This document shows, one piece after another, positions 6,396 to 13,437 of a stretch of 14,322 nucleotides of DNA; within the stretch, counting starts at the first letter, position 1, and each line of letters starts with the position of its first letter. The position numbers and the translations under genes are program-made. A model generated the notes under the pieces. The model was not told where the DNA came from and did no database searches. It saw only the letters and a program-made list of their open reading frames with translations. The DNA is from Syntrophaceae bacterium UBA2192 (GTDB lineage Bacteria; Desulfobacterota; Syntrophia; Syntrophales; UBA2192). The DNA is taken from contig DCVI01000153.1 of NCBI GenBank assembly GCA_002327315.1, positions 17,097 to 31,418 of the forward strand. The letters are read 5' to 3'.

Positions 6396-6965
6396 TCACA
6401 ACAGTCTGTAAGGATAAGCGCGTTTCGTCCAAACACTCGTCGGATATTCGGCCTGGAGCCGCTCGTAAGCCATTTTGAGGGGTTTCGCGTCGTGCGTGTT
6501 CTTGTACTCGCTGACCCCCTTGAAATACAGCGCTTCGGCCGTTGAGTCGCTTCTTGGAAACTCCTTCACAATATTTTCAAAATACTTCAGGGCCTCGCCG
6601 ATTCGTTCGGCATCAAAATGGACCTTTCCGATCCCGAGCATGAGCGAAGGGATCAACTCCTCCGGCGGCAGAAATCCGACCGTCCGGTGATGCTCTTTAC
6701 CCCCGCCGTTTATCGTAATGAGCGTCGGCGTCCACTTGACGTTGTAATCGTCGGCCATCGGCTTCGCGTCAAAGGACAGCTTCAGCGGAACAATACTTTT
6801 CCCGATAAAATCGACCACCTTTTCATCTGGATACGTCACGGCATCCATCTGCTGGCAGCCGATTCAAGCCGGATTATGAAAAAACAGCAGGACCGATTTC
6901 CCCTCGGAACCTGCCCGCTCCAAGGCTTTTTTCAGGTCCGTTTCCCACCCGATGTTCCCCGACAA
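6396..6965 (-). CDS. Thioredoxin-fold/TPR-like protein, probable selenoprotein (in-frame TGA read as Sec)
   Basis: Read through one TGA (6866-6864) this gives 189 aa. TTG 6965 has AAGGAG 6 nt upstream. Residues 5-33 are a typical N-terminal segment ('GWETDLKKALERA', 'SVLLFFHNPA'). Then comes U34-I-G-C37-QQMDAVTYPDEKV, so the TGA replaces the first Cys of the CxxC redox motif. The frame continues without a break to the cis-Pro region WTPT (P80) and a TPR-like helical tail (about 112-185, 'GEALKYFENIVKEFP', 'STAEALYFKGVSEYK'). UxxC thioredoxin-fold proteins are known in Deltaproteobacteria. A bSECIS-like hairpin follows the TGA. Without read-through only a piece lacking the active site would be made from ATG 6848. 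Disruption of a normal CxxC gene is the main alternative. No signal peptide is evident; the partner is unknown. Confidence 0.72.
6824..6851 (-). promoter_or_regulatory. Candidate bacterial SECIS element
   Basis: On the minus-strand mRNA, UGGAU (6847-6843) pairs with AUCCA (6832-6828) as five Watson-Crick pairs around a 10-nt loop beginning with G (6842). Below it a GA/GA 2x2 internal loop and two more pairs (CA with UG) extend the stem. The loop G is 22 nt after the UGA, within the roughly 16-37 nt window described for bacterial SECIS elements, where a G in the first two loop positions is expected. The hairpin lies inside coding sequence, as bSECIS elements do. An alternative nearer hairpin (CCA/UGG with loop GCAGA) is only 11 nt from the UGA and weaker. 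Confidence 0.5.
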
Positions 6966-7040
6966 AGAAAGCTCCTTTTGCTCATCAACGTTTACTAATG
7001 GAGACAGTGCCCATACAATGGTTAAGCAAGCGTTCTGCCA

Positions 7041-7067
7041 GGGATGAGATTCATCCCTCTTTTTCTC
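7041..7067 (+). terminator. Possible + strand terminator-like hairpin
   Basis: GGGATGA and TCATCCC form a perfect 7-bp stem with a 3-nt loop (7041-7057), followed by TCTTTTTCTC on the + strand. No + strand gene lies upstream between copA and here, so it could limit antisense transcription, or be a leader hairpin of the minus-strand gene. Confidence 0.3.
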
Positions 7068-7090
7068 CAAGTAATCGAATTTAAAGAATA

Positions 7091-7234
7091 TTACCCCATC
7101 ATGCCCGGCATGCCGAAGTCGGGCGGCAGCGACAGAATAACACCGCCCGGCAGGAACGAGCCTCTCGACATCAAGAGATCACCCCCCGGAAGTTCCGAAA
7201 ACAGGACCTTCCCGGGGAGCGACCCTTTTGTCAT
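7091..7234 (-). CDS. Possible small ORF, 47 aa, unknown function
   Basis: ATG 7234 opens a 47-codon frame ending in TAA at 7091. It is rich in Gly, Pro, Leu and Met, for example 'LPGGVILSLPPDF' and a terminal MPGMMG. Third codon positions are mostly G or C, as in neighbouring real genes. It sits between the SRAP gene and the thioredoxin-like gene on the same strand. No clear ribosome site precedes it and I recognise no family. The opposite-strand frame over the same bases looks equally anonymous. I list it because it fills most of a gap of nearly 300 nt. Confidence 0.25.
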   Translation of the reverse strand: MTKGSLPGKVLFSELPGGDLLMSRGSFLPGGVILSLPPDFGMPGMMG

Positions 7235-7242
7235 CCGTTTAC

Positions 7243-7254
7243 GACATTAATGTC
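7243..7254. promoter_or_regulatory. 12-bp perfect palindrome, candidate operator
   Basis: GACATTAATGTC is a perfect palindrome. It lies 8 nt past the SRAP gene stop and 8 nt before the small ORF's ATG. Its size and AT-rich centre resemble helix-turn-helix dimer sites, but no regulator is identified. Confidence 0.3.
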
Positions 7255-7262
7255 ATGTTTTT

Positions 7263-7931
7263 CTACGATTGGGCAGGTGTGATGCAGTCCGGGGCGTCGT
7301 GGCCGGCGCTGTTCACGACGGGGGTCACATCGTAGGCATCCATTTCTCCCGCCGGATAGGACGTCAGGAGCGCCTGGAGCCGCTCGCGATTGCCCTCGCC
7401 GGGATCGAGCCAGCGACCCTCGACACCCTCGGGCAGGATAACGGGCATGCGGTCATGGATGGGCCGCACGAGGTCGTTTGCCTCGGTCGTAATGATTGTG
7501 CAGGTGCGGATCTCTCTTCCGCCGGTGTCTTTCCAGCTTTCGTAGAGGCCCGCGAAACCAAATGGTTTTTTAGATTTCAGAAAGATATAGACGGGTACCT
7601 TGCGCTTTCCCGCCGGGCGCCACTCGTAAAACCCGTCTGCCACAACGAGACAGCGGCGTTTCGCAAAGGCGCTGCGAAAGCTCGGTTTTTCGGCCACCGT
7701 CTCGGCGCGGGCGTTGATGAGACGGTTGCCGATGGCAGGATCCTTCGCCCAGAACGGGATAAGGCCCCACCGGAGGGGCTCGATGCGGTTTTCTCCGTCA
7801 CGAATCACGCAGAGGACTTCCTGACCCGGCGCAATATTGTAACGGGGCTTGATTCCCGGCGGCTGCAACCGGACATGGAACCGTTCCGTGACGGCAACAT
7901 AGGGACTCACAAGTGTAAACCGCCCGCACAT
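7263..7931 (-). CDS. yedK: SRAP/YedK (HMCES) family DNA abasic-site shield protein
   Basis: This 222-aa protein has the full SRAP signature. It begins MCGRF, where Cys2 becomes the new N-terminal residue that forms the thiazolidine crosslink with an abasic site in single-stranded DNA. N73, R75 and E77 lie in NARAET, E103 in GFYEW, and H159 in IHDRMP; these are the conserved DNA-binding and catalytic positions. The protein protects abasic sites during replication. AGGGGTG lies just upstream of the ATG. No SOS box is evident nearby. It is on the same strand as the CoA-binding gene, 217 bp away, with a repeat array between, so co-transcription is uncertain. Confidence 0.93.
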   Translation of the reverse strand: MCGRFTLVSPYVAVTERFHVRLQPPGIKPRYNIAPGQEVLCVIRDGENRIEPLRWGLIPFWAKDPAIGNRLINARAETVAEKPSFRSAFAKRRCLVVADGFYEWRPAGKRKVPVYIFLKSKKPFGFAGLYESWKDTGGREIRTCTIITTEANDLVRPIHDRMPVILPEGVEGRWLDPGEGNRERLQALLTSYPAGEMDAYDVTPVVNSAGHDAPDCITPAQS

Positions 7932-8000
7932 CTTTTCACCCCTAAACCAGATAGATGCTGCTGCTCATTCGTTGATTGCCACGCACAGCGAAATGAATGT

Positions 8001-8083
8001 GAAGTTAGGAAGTGAGGAAGAGCGGAAGTTCGGGAAAAATAGAGTCCGGTCCGCTCTTCTGCTCTTCCGCTCCTCCGATCTTC
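8001..8083. repeat. Head-to-head inverted pair of octamer arrays
   Basis: Four + strand 8-nt units (GAAGTTAG, GAAGTGAG, GAAGAGCG, GAAGTTCG; 8001-8032) face four units of the same word on the minus strand (8052-8083, read as GAAGATCG, GAGGAGCG, GAAGAGCA, GAAGAGCG) across a 19-nt spacer. Both arms are exactly 32 nt and match at 24 of 32 positions, so a long imperfect hairpin is possible. The element lies between the CoA-binding gene stop and the SRAP gene start. Confidence 0.8.
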
Positions 8084-8148
8084 GCTGCCTTGATACCGGA
8101 AAAGGAACTCGAGGCATCTGGCGAAATGCGCCCCCGGTCACCAGCCTC

Positions 8149-8577
8149 TCACTCGTCCTGCAGGTAGACCATCTGATACTCGTGGTACATGCAGCGGTCC
8201 TGCACAAAGAGAATCTCGTTCTCCTCGGCCAGTTTCCGGGCCTCCTCGTTGCGGATCCCCTGCTGGAGCCAGACGACATAGACATCGCCCTTATCCTTCT
8301 TGCGAGCCACAGCCTCCTTGACGGGTTCCAATGCTTCCTCGGATCGGCGAAACACCAGGACGATGTCGATCCGCTTCGGAACCGATTTTAGGTCAGGGTA
8401 GCATTCCCATTTCTCGATCCTGTCGGCACCCGGATTGACACAGAGGATCTGGTACCCCTTGGAGGCCAGTTGCTCGGGTATCCAGTGCGCCGTCTTGCCC
8501 GGATCTTTTGACATGCCGTAGACGGCGATGTTGCGGTACTTTTCGATAATCTTACGAATCGTCTCTCGAGTCGCCAT
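8149..8577 (-). CDS. CoA-binding protein (CoA_binding_2/YccU family)
   Basis: This 142-aa Rossmann-like domain resembles the CoA-binding domain of succinyl-CoA synthetase alpha subunits. The N-terminal 'IAVYGMSKDPGKTAHWIPEQLASKGYQILCVNP' is the nucleotide-binding strand-loop-helix. 'DIVLVFRRSEEALEPVKEA' is the third strand, and 'VVWLQQGIRNEEARKLAEENEILFVQDRCMYHEY' the conserved end with the DRCM motif typical of YccU proteins. ATG 8577 is chosen over an in-frame TTG at 8601 because GGGAGG lies 6 nt before it. The cellular role of the family is not established; CoA or acyl-CoA binding in the cytoplasm is expected. Confidence 0.9.
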   Translation of the reverse strand: MATRETIRKIIEKYRNIAVYGMSKDPGKTAHWIPEQLASKGYQILCVNPGADRIEKWECYPDLKSVPKRIDIVLVFRRSEEALEPVKEAVARKKDKGDVYVVWLQQGIRNEEARKLAEENEILFVQDRCMYHEYQMVYLQDE

Positions 8578-8674
8578 GACGGACCTCCCGATTTCACGCA
8601 AATTATTTTACCACAATCGAACCGTCTCGCACCTGTCTATTGTCCGCGAAAAACCCGCAGGCGACTAAGGACTC

Positions 8675-9928
8675 TCAGAACAGGACCTGCAGGACGCGGT
8701 CGATGCGCTGCAGGGACGCAAGCAGGGCCGAGGCTTCCCCCCGGGTCATCCCGACCCGGTCTTTTTCCGCGAGCAGACCGGACAGGCCGTCGATGGCCCG
8801 CCCGACGTGCAGGTCATCGTCCATGCCGGACCGGAACAGGGCCTCCAGCCTACCCGCCGTCCCTGAGCCTGCCTGCGACGTCCCCCGGGCCTTCTTTGCG
8901 ATCCCCCGGACACGATCCCTCAGCACACGAAGTTTCTCTGCGCTCACCCTGAACCGGTCTTCCCGGTAGTTCATCTTGCGGCGATAGTGCCCGTTGATCA
9001 GAAAAAACCGGATCTCCTGCGCCGTGAAACCCTTGTTCGTGAGCGTTTCCACGTAGACGATGTTGCCGAGACTCTTGGACATCTTTTTCCCATCCACGTG
9101 CAGGTGATGACAGTGCAGCCAGTATTTCGCCATGGGATAGGGGCGGATGGACTCGAGGATGGCCAATGAGTAATCGTGGTGCCGGACAAGGTTGTCGATG
9201 CCGCCGCAGTAGATGGAGAGGGGCTCGTCGAACAGCGGGGCGATCATGCTCGGGTCCTGGATGCTCCAGGCCGGCCAACCGCTTCCCAGGGACGTATCCC
9301 AGCAGACCCGGTCGTCCGCCTGGCAGCCGTGCCAGACAATGAAATCGCCTCGATTCCAACGCATCCCCGGATAGGTGTCCCGGTGGAACCGGATTTTCTC
9401 TTTCGGCCATCGGCTCATGTCCAGGCCGTAAAGGGTGCCGAAGCGGGGGAACCGGAGCGGGTCGAAGTAGATGTTTGTTCCGTGACGGTAGGCCGCTCCC
9501 TTGCGGATGAGGCCCTCGATGATCTCCACCGCGGACTCCACGTTTTCCGACGCCCGGGGAAGATAGTCGGGAGTCTTCATGCGAAGCTGCTTCATCTCCT
9601 TCGTGAAGATCCCGATGTTCCCGGTGGTCAGTCGCCGGAGCGTCGTCCCCCGCTTCCTCGCTTCCACCAGCGCCTTGTCCTCGATATCGGTGAAGTTCAT
9701 GCCCCGCGTCACCCGGAAGCCGCAATATTCCAGGTACCGGACCAGGGTGTCCTCGAAGAGGAACGTCCGGTAGTTGCCGATGTGGGACCGCTGGTAGACG
9801 GAAGGCCCGCAGGTGAAGATGTTTGTCACGGAGGGATTTGCAGGGACAAATTTCTCCATGCGCTTTCCGAGGGAATTGAACAGGTTCAGCACGACCGGCC
9901 TCCTTTGCTTTTCCATTCGCGGTTTCAT
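8675..9928 (-). CDS. Divergent cysteinyl-tRNA synthetase paralogue (class I aaRS-like ligase)
   Basis: This 417-aa protein has the class I Rossmann core of CysRS: FTCGPSVY with C40, HIGN at 49-52, FTDIEDKA, and KMSKS at 282-286, then a helical region with MDDDL. It differs from a normal CysRS (about 460 aa or more) in three ways. The motif usually read as WHIECSAM is WSIQDPSM, so a zinc-ligand Cys is Asp (D225). The HHENE motif is HHDYS, so the last zinc ligand (Glu) is Ser (S254). It also ends soon after the DALR-like helices, lacking the C-terminal anticodon-binding part. The shortened shape recalls MshC, a CysRS-derived ligase. It probably activates an amino acid, but not necessarily cysteine or for tRNA. 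It begins 28 bp after the MATE gene, presumably in one operon. Confidence 0.82.
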   Translation of the reverse strand: MKPRMEKQRRPVVLNLFNSLGKRMEKFVPANPSVTNIFTCGPSVYQRSHIGNYRTFLFEDTLVRYLEYCGFRVTRGMNFTDIEDKALVEARKRGTTLRRLTTGNIGIFTKEMKQLRMKTPDYLPRASENVESAVEIIEGLIRKGAAYRHGTNIYFDPLRFPRFGTLYGLDMSRWPKEKIRFHRDTYPGMRWNRGDFIVWHGCQADDRVCWDTSLGSGWPAWSIQDPSMIAPLFDEPLSIYCGGIDNLVRHHDYSLAILESIRPYPMAKYWLHCHHLHVDGKKMSKSLGNIVYVETLTNKGFTAQEIRFFLINGHYRRKMNYREDRFRVSAEKLRVLRDRVRGIAKKARGTSQAGSGTAGRLEALFRSGMDDDLHVGRAIDGLSGLLAEKDRVGMTRGEASALLASLQRIDRVLQVLF

Positions 9929-9956
9929 CGGACAGGCCGCAGGCCGGCGCCGATCT

Positions 9957-11330
9957 TCATTCCACGCGGACGTGCTTCCACCGCCCGCCCCGGAACCGGA
10001 GACTCATGAGAAAGGCGTAGCACATCATGGATACGACCATGGAGACCCAGACCCCGGTCGGGCCGTAGCCCAGCGTGATCGCCAGGAGGTAAGCAAGCGG
10101 CAGCCGTACCCCCCACATGCAGGCCACGATAATCCACATGGTCGCCCTCGTATCGCCCGCCCCGGTGATCGCCCCGGAGAGGATGGTCCCCAGGGCGAGG
10201 AAGGGCTCCGATACCATGTTGATGCGCAGGTAGTTGGCCGTCTCGGCAAGGACCTCCGGTGTGCGGGCCAGGATCGACGCAAAGGTCTCGGCCCAGATAA
10301 AGACAGGGACGGCAAGCCCGCCGAGCAGAACCATGCCTGCCCCTGCCGTCTTCCAGCCCAGCTTTTCGGCCCTTGCGGGGTCGCCGGCGCCCAGGTTCTG
10401 CCCGGCAAGGACCGAGGCGGCCATGTTGAGGGCAAAGGCGGGCAGGAAGATGATCGCCTCGATCCTCAGGCCGTTGGTCAGGGCGGCAAGGGCCGTGATG
10501 GTTCCCTCGCCAAGCCGCGACAGGATGTTGTAGAGCACGATGCTCCCCGCCTGCCAGGCGACCTGCAGGAAGACCGACGGCCAGCCGATGTCCACGATCC
10601 TCGCGATGGTGGGCAGGCTCACCTGCCAGGGTTCGGTAAAAACACCCCGCCAGCGTTTCGTGGCCAGCAGGGCCACGCTGATGAGCATCCCTGCCGTGAA
10701 GGACGAGGCGGTGGAAAAGGCGATGCCCCGGTACCCCATCTCCGGAAAGGGTGGAATCCCGAAGACAAGGACGAAGTCGCCCACGATGTTGACCAGGGCC
10801 ACGAAGAACATGGTGAGCAGGGGCTTCTTCACGTCGCCTGCCGCGCGGAAGACGGCATTGACGATGATGAGAAGGTAGTTCGGCCCCAGGGCGAAGGCAA
10901 AGATGCGCAGGAAATCCTCCGCCACAACGCGGATCTCCGCGGGCATTCCGGCCAGCGCCACGATCTCGCGGCACCAGAGGATCGTGGCGGCGGTGATGAA
11001 GACGGCCACGGCAACTCCGAAAAGTATCGATTGCCGGGCGATCTCGACGGCGCGACCGACATTCGCGGCCCCGACGGCGCGCGACACCATGGCAATCGTA
11101 CCGATACCGATGGCGTTTGCGACAATGATGACGATGAAGAAGAGCTGGGAGACAAACCCGATGGCCGCCTGGATGTCCGGACCGATGAATCCTGCCACGT
11201 AAAGATCGGCCAGGCCCACGAAGAAATTGAAGACCATGATGAAAAAGGTGGGCCAGGACAGATGCCAGATGTTTTTCCAGAGGCTTCCCTGCGTCAGCTC
11301 CGATGGACGATTCTCGCCGATGGTATTCAC
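9957..11330 (-). CDS. MATE-family efflux transporter
   Basis: This 457-aa inner-membrane protein matches the usual MATE length (about 450) with two repeated six-helix halves. The first half includes 'LSWPTFFIMVFNFFVGLADLYVAGFIG' and 'AIGIGTIAMVSRAVGAANVGRA'; the second repeats the pattern at 'IARIVDIGWPSVFLQVAWQAGSIVLYNIL' and 'NMAASVLAGQNLGAGDPARAEKLGW', with the conserved GQNLGAG loop. Such proteins export organic cations, drugs or metabolites using Na+ or H+ gradients. GGAG lies 8-9 nt before ATG 11330. The CysRS-like gene follows after 28 bp, so it may export the product of that enzyme, which is inference only. A GC hairpin (CCGGGCC with GGCCCGG, 11348-11367) lies in the leader. Confidence 0.93.
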   Translation of the reverse strand: MNTIGENRPSELTQGSLWKNIWHLSWPTFFIMVFNFFVGLADLYVAGFIGPDIQAAIGFVSQLFFIVIIVANAIGIGTIAMVSRAVGAANVGRAVEIARQSILFGVAVAVFITAATILWCREIVALAGMPAEIRVVAEDFLRIFAFALGPNYLLIIVNAVFRAAGDVKKPLLTMFFVALVNIVGDFVLVFGIPPFPEMGYRGIAFSTASSFTAGMLISVALLATKRWRGVFTEPWQVSLPTIARIVDIGWPSVFLQVAWQAGSIVLYNILSRLGEGTITALAALTNGLRIEAIIFLPAFALNMAASVLAGQNLGAGDPARAEKLGWKTAGAGMVLLGGLAVPVFIWAETFASILARTPEVLAETANYLRINMVSEPFLALGTILSGAITGAGDTRATMWIIVACMWGVRLPLAYLLAITLGYGPTGVWVSMVVSMMCYAFLMSLRFRGGRWKHVRVE

Positions 11331-11408
11331 TCCGTAAAGTCGGTTACCCGGGCCCGAAACGGCCCGGATATAGATAACATAACCATGCGCACCGTTTCAT
11401 ACAATGGA

Positions 11409-11456
11409 AAATCCCCCTCGTTCCCCCTTTATCAAAGGGGGATGTAAGGGGGATTT
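11409..11456. repeat. CCCCCT-type intergenic hairpin element
   Basis: Two long complementary arms (11409-11430 and 11434-11456) pair around a 3-nt centre. The pattern is AAATCCCCCT, 3 nt, TCCCCCTTT, then AAAGGGGGA, 3 nt, AAGGGGGATTT. This AAATCCCCC/GGGGGATTT layout is a recurrent intergenic element in many anaerobic bacterial genomes, especially Deltaproteobacteria. It lies between the release-factor-like gene and the MATE gene and could work as a transcription attenuator or terminator in either direction. Confidence 0.75.
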
Positions 11457-11461
11457 GACTT

Positions 11462-11496
11462 TTTCACCGGTCACTGATCACTGGCCACCGGTCACT
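11462..11496 (-). repeat. Heptamer array behind the release-factor-like gene
   Basis: On the minus strand, 7 nt after the stop codon, are five contiguous 7-nt units: AGTGACC, GGTGGCC, AGTGATC, AGTGACC, GGTGAAA. This is the same word, order and closing GTGAAA as behind copA (6160-6201), in the same orientation relative to the gene. Confidence 0.78.
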
Positions 11497-11503
11497 GCCT
11501 TTT

Positions 11504-12640
11504 TCAGTACCTGAACAAGGCCGCCACCGGTTCGCGATCGGGCATGGCGTCACGGCCGATGGCGTAAACCTTCCCTCCTCCGCCCAGGGTCTGAACGGCG
11601 GCGTAATCGATCAGGTCTTCATCGCCTGTTTTGGCGCCGGCGTGCAGGACGGCCTTATCGGTCTGCGGGTTGAACGTGCCCCATTTTTCCTTGCCCACCT
11701 CCACGAAGAGATACCCGATGCGGCCGTGATGGGCGGCCGGAACGATTTCCTCGAGGTTGTTCGAGGCGAGACCCGTCCCGATGGACTGCCGGTAGCGGAC
11801 CCCGGCCTCCTCCTGCTCCTTGCGGAACCAGGGTTCCGCGACGGGCCAGGCCAGGGCCTGGAGATCTTCGGCGCTCATCTGGTCCGGGTTTCCGTTGATG
11901 GCGGTCTCGAGCAGGTGCGGGTAGGCGTTGGCCTCCCGGTACATGGCGAAAATGTAGTCGACGCCTGCAAAAACCAGGGGGGCCCGCTCCTCTTTGAGGT
12001 ATGGTTTGAGGCCTTTCTCGACCTGCTGCAGGTAGCGCAGAATATTCTCCTTGCCGTAATCGGTCCAGGAGCTGGAGCCTTTCTGCCCCGTTGCGCCCGA
12101 CATGCCCGGCCGGATCCGAAGCTGCTTTTCGTAGACGTCGTACTTGAGGACCTCCTCGATGTTGCGGGGAACGCCCTCGGGCCGGGTCTCTTTCACGCTG
12201 TAGCGCGAGCATTCCAGCAGGCGAATGTCTTTCTGGCTCAGGGCGAGCACATAGAACCGGCCCTCCGTGTTGAACAGGGGCAGCAGGGGCTTTACATGGA
12301 ACCGCTCGGCCAGGACGACGGACGGCTGGAAGTTCACGGGAAGCCGGTAATACCGGAAGAAATCGGGGCACAGGAAAATGGCCAGGCCGCTCGACTGCTG
12401 GCGCCAGAAGGGATTGTTTTTCACAAGGGCCTGGACAGGCTCGAGAAGCTTTTCCACCTCGGCCGCCCTGCGGCCGCCGGTCACGAGCCGGTCTTCCGCT
12501 TCCTTGAGGAGATTCTTGAGCCGGATGGCGTTCTGCTGGACCTCCGCGCCGGTTTTGTGCGTGGGCATGTAGATGCTCAGGCACGGCGCCTTCCCCTTCT
12601 CGATGAGAAGCCTCAATTCGTCTTTGGAAAGCTCGTTCAT
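11504..12640 (-). CDS. Bacterial archaeo-eukaryotic release factor (baeRF) family 3 protein
   Basis: This 378-aa protein carries the family's landmarks. The N-terminal 'CLSIYMPTHKTGAEVQQNAIRLKNLLKEAE' is followed by 'LAIFLCPDFFRYYRLP', 'KPLLPLF...FYVLALSQKDIRLLE', 'KENILRYLQQVEKGL', 'APLVFAGVDYIFAMYREANAYPHL' and a closing 'AAVQTLGGGGKVYAI...AALFRY'. These are middle and C-terminal domains related to eRF1/Pelota in bacteria. A role at the ribosome, in stress or in rescue has been proposed for such families, but family 3 is not biochemically defined to my knowledge. GGAGG lies 5 nt upstream of the ATG. It starts 41 bp after the phosphodiesterase gene on the same strand, so they are probably one transcript. 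Confidence 0.85.
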   Translation of the reverse strand: MNELSKDELRLLIEKGKAPCLSIYMPTHKTGAEVQQNAIRLKNLLKEAEDRLVTGGRRAAEVEKLLEPVQALVKNNPFWRQQSSGLAIFLCPDFFRYYRLPVNFQPSVVLAERFHVKPLLPLFNTEGRFYVLALSQKDIRLLECSRYSVKETRPEGVPRNIEEVLKYDVYEKQLRIRPGMSGATGQKGSSSWTDYGKENILRYLQQVEKGLKPYLKEERAPLVFAGVDYIFAMYREANAYPHLLETAINGNPDQMSAEDLQALAWPVAEPWFRKEQEEAGVRYRQSIGTGLASNNLEEIVPAAHHGRIGYLFVEVGKEKWGTFNPQTDKAVLHAGAKTGDEDLIDYAAVQTLGGGGKVYAIGRDAMPDREPVAALFRY

Positions 12641-12681
12641 AAACCCTCCATCAACCCATGGTTTGGATGTCCGCCGCCGGC

Positions 12682-13380
12682 CTATCCGTTCGGGGCTTCT
12701 CGCCCCGCCCGTACGGCAAGGGCGGCATCGGTGCGATCCGTGATGATCCCTTCGATCCGGTCATCCTCCAGAAGCCGCCTCATCTGTTTTGTTTCGTTCA
12801 CAGTCCAGACGGCGATTTTTTTTCCTGACCGGCTCATGCTCTCCAGCAGCTTGCCTTCGGCCAGGTTGCGGGCCGGGAGCAGCCAATCCGTATCTCCTTC
12901 CAGGATGGCCGTTGTCAGGGCCCCGGCATCTTTGAAGATCAAGCCGGTTCGCACCCCGGCACGGCACTGCTTGACCCTTGCAAGGCAGCCCGCGTGGAAG
13001 GAGCTCACGATGAAATCCCCCTCGGCCAGGCTCCGGCCGGCGAGCCGGACGATTTCCCGCTCGTAGCCTTCCTCTTTCAGCTCGATGTCGAGACCGATCT
13101 TCCCGCGCGTCAGGGCGAGCACCTCTTCGAGCTCGGGTACGTGATAATCCAGGCTCCGGGCGATCTCCCGGACCTCGCGAAGGGTCATCTCGCTGAGGGG
13201 TTTGCCTGCGATGTGCGGGTCGTGGTGGATGACATAGCGGCGGTCTTGCGTTCGCCTCACGTCGAACTCGATCATGTCCGCACGCAGATCGATCGCTTTC
13301 TGGAAGGCCTCCAGGGTGTTCTCCCGCGCCAGGTCAGAGACGCCCCGGTGAGCGATGATGAGCTTTGTATTGCCGTGCAA
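12682..13380 (-). CDS. Glycerophosphodiester phosphodiesterase
   Basis: This 232-aa GDPD-domain TIM-barrel protein is near the minimal length for cytoplasmic members. H11-R12-G opens the barrel (IIAHRG), E20-N21 and E38/D40 (MIEFDV) provide metal ligands, H53 lies in HHDP (the catalytic pair with H11), and E100-x-K102 in DIELK. The last strands are VWTVNE and GIITDRTD. It hydrolyses glycerophosphodiesters to glycerol-3-phosphate and an alcohol. No signal peptide is seen, unlike periplasmic GlpQ, so UgpQ is the closer analogue. A moderate AAAGG lies upstream of the ATG. The baeRF gene follows. Confidence 0.92.
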   Translation of the reverse strand: MHGNTKLIIAHRGVSDLARENTLEAFQKAIDLRADMIEFDVRRTQDRRYVIHHDPHIAGKPLSEMTLREVREIARSLDYHVPELEEVLALTRGKIGLDIELKEEGYEREIVRLAGRSLAEGDFIVSSFHAGCLARVKQCRAGVRTGLIFKDAGALTTAILEGDTDWLLPARNLAEGKLLESMSRSGKKIAVWTVNETKQMRRLLEDDRIEGIITDRTDAALAVRAGREAPNG

Positions 13381-13437
13381 CGTGAAAGCCTTTCCCCGGG
13401 TATTTCAACACTCCCGGAGGTGAGGCAGCAATTAACA

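Noticed and set aside
6864..7070. A separate 68-aa minus-strand gene ending at the TGA
   Set aside because: Its C-terminal half is the natural N-terminus of the thioredoxin-fold protein, and its first 35 residues have no family-like character or ribosome site. The TTG 6965 start joined through the TGA explains the data better.
8602..8674. Intrinsic terminator between the CysRS-like gene and the CoA-binding gene
   Set aside because: The GC-rich inverted bases around 8645-8662 put the T-run inside the loop, not after the stem.
9813..11447. 544-aa plus-strand ORF opposite the MATE gene
   Set aside because: Highly polar Gly/Asp/His-rich translation with no domain pattern; the opposite strand is a convincing membrane transporter.
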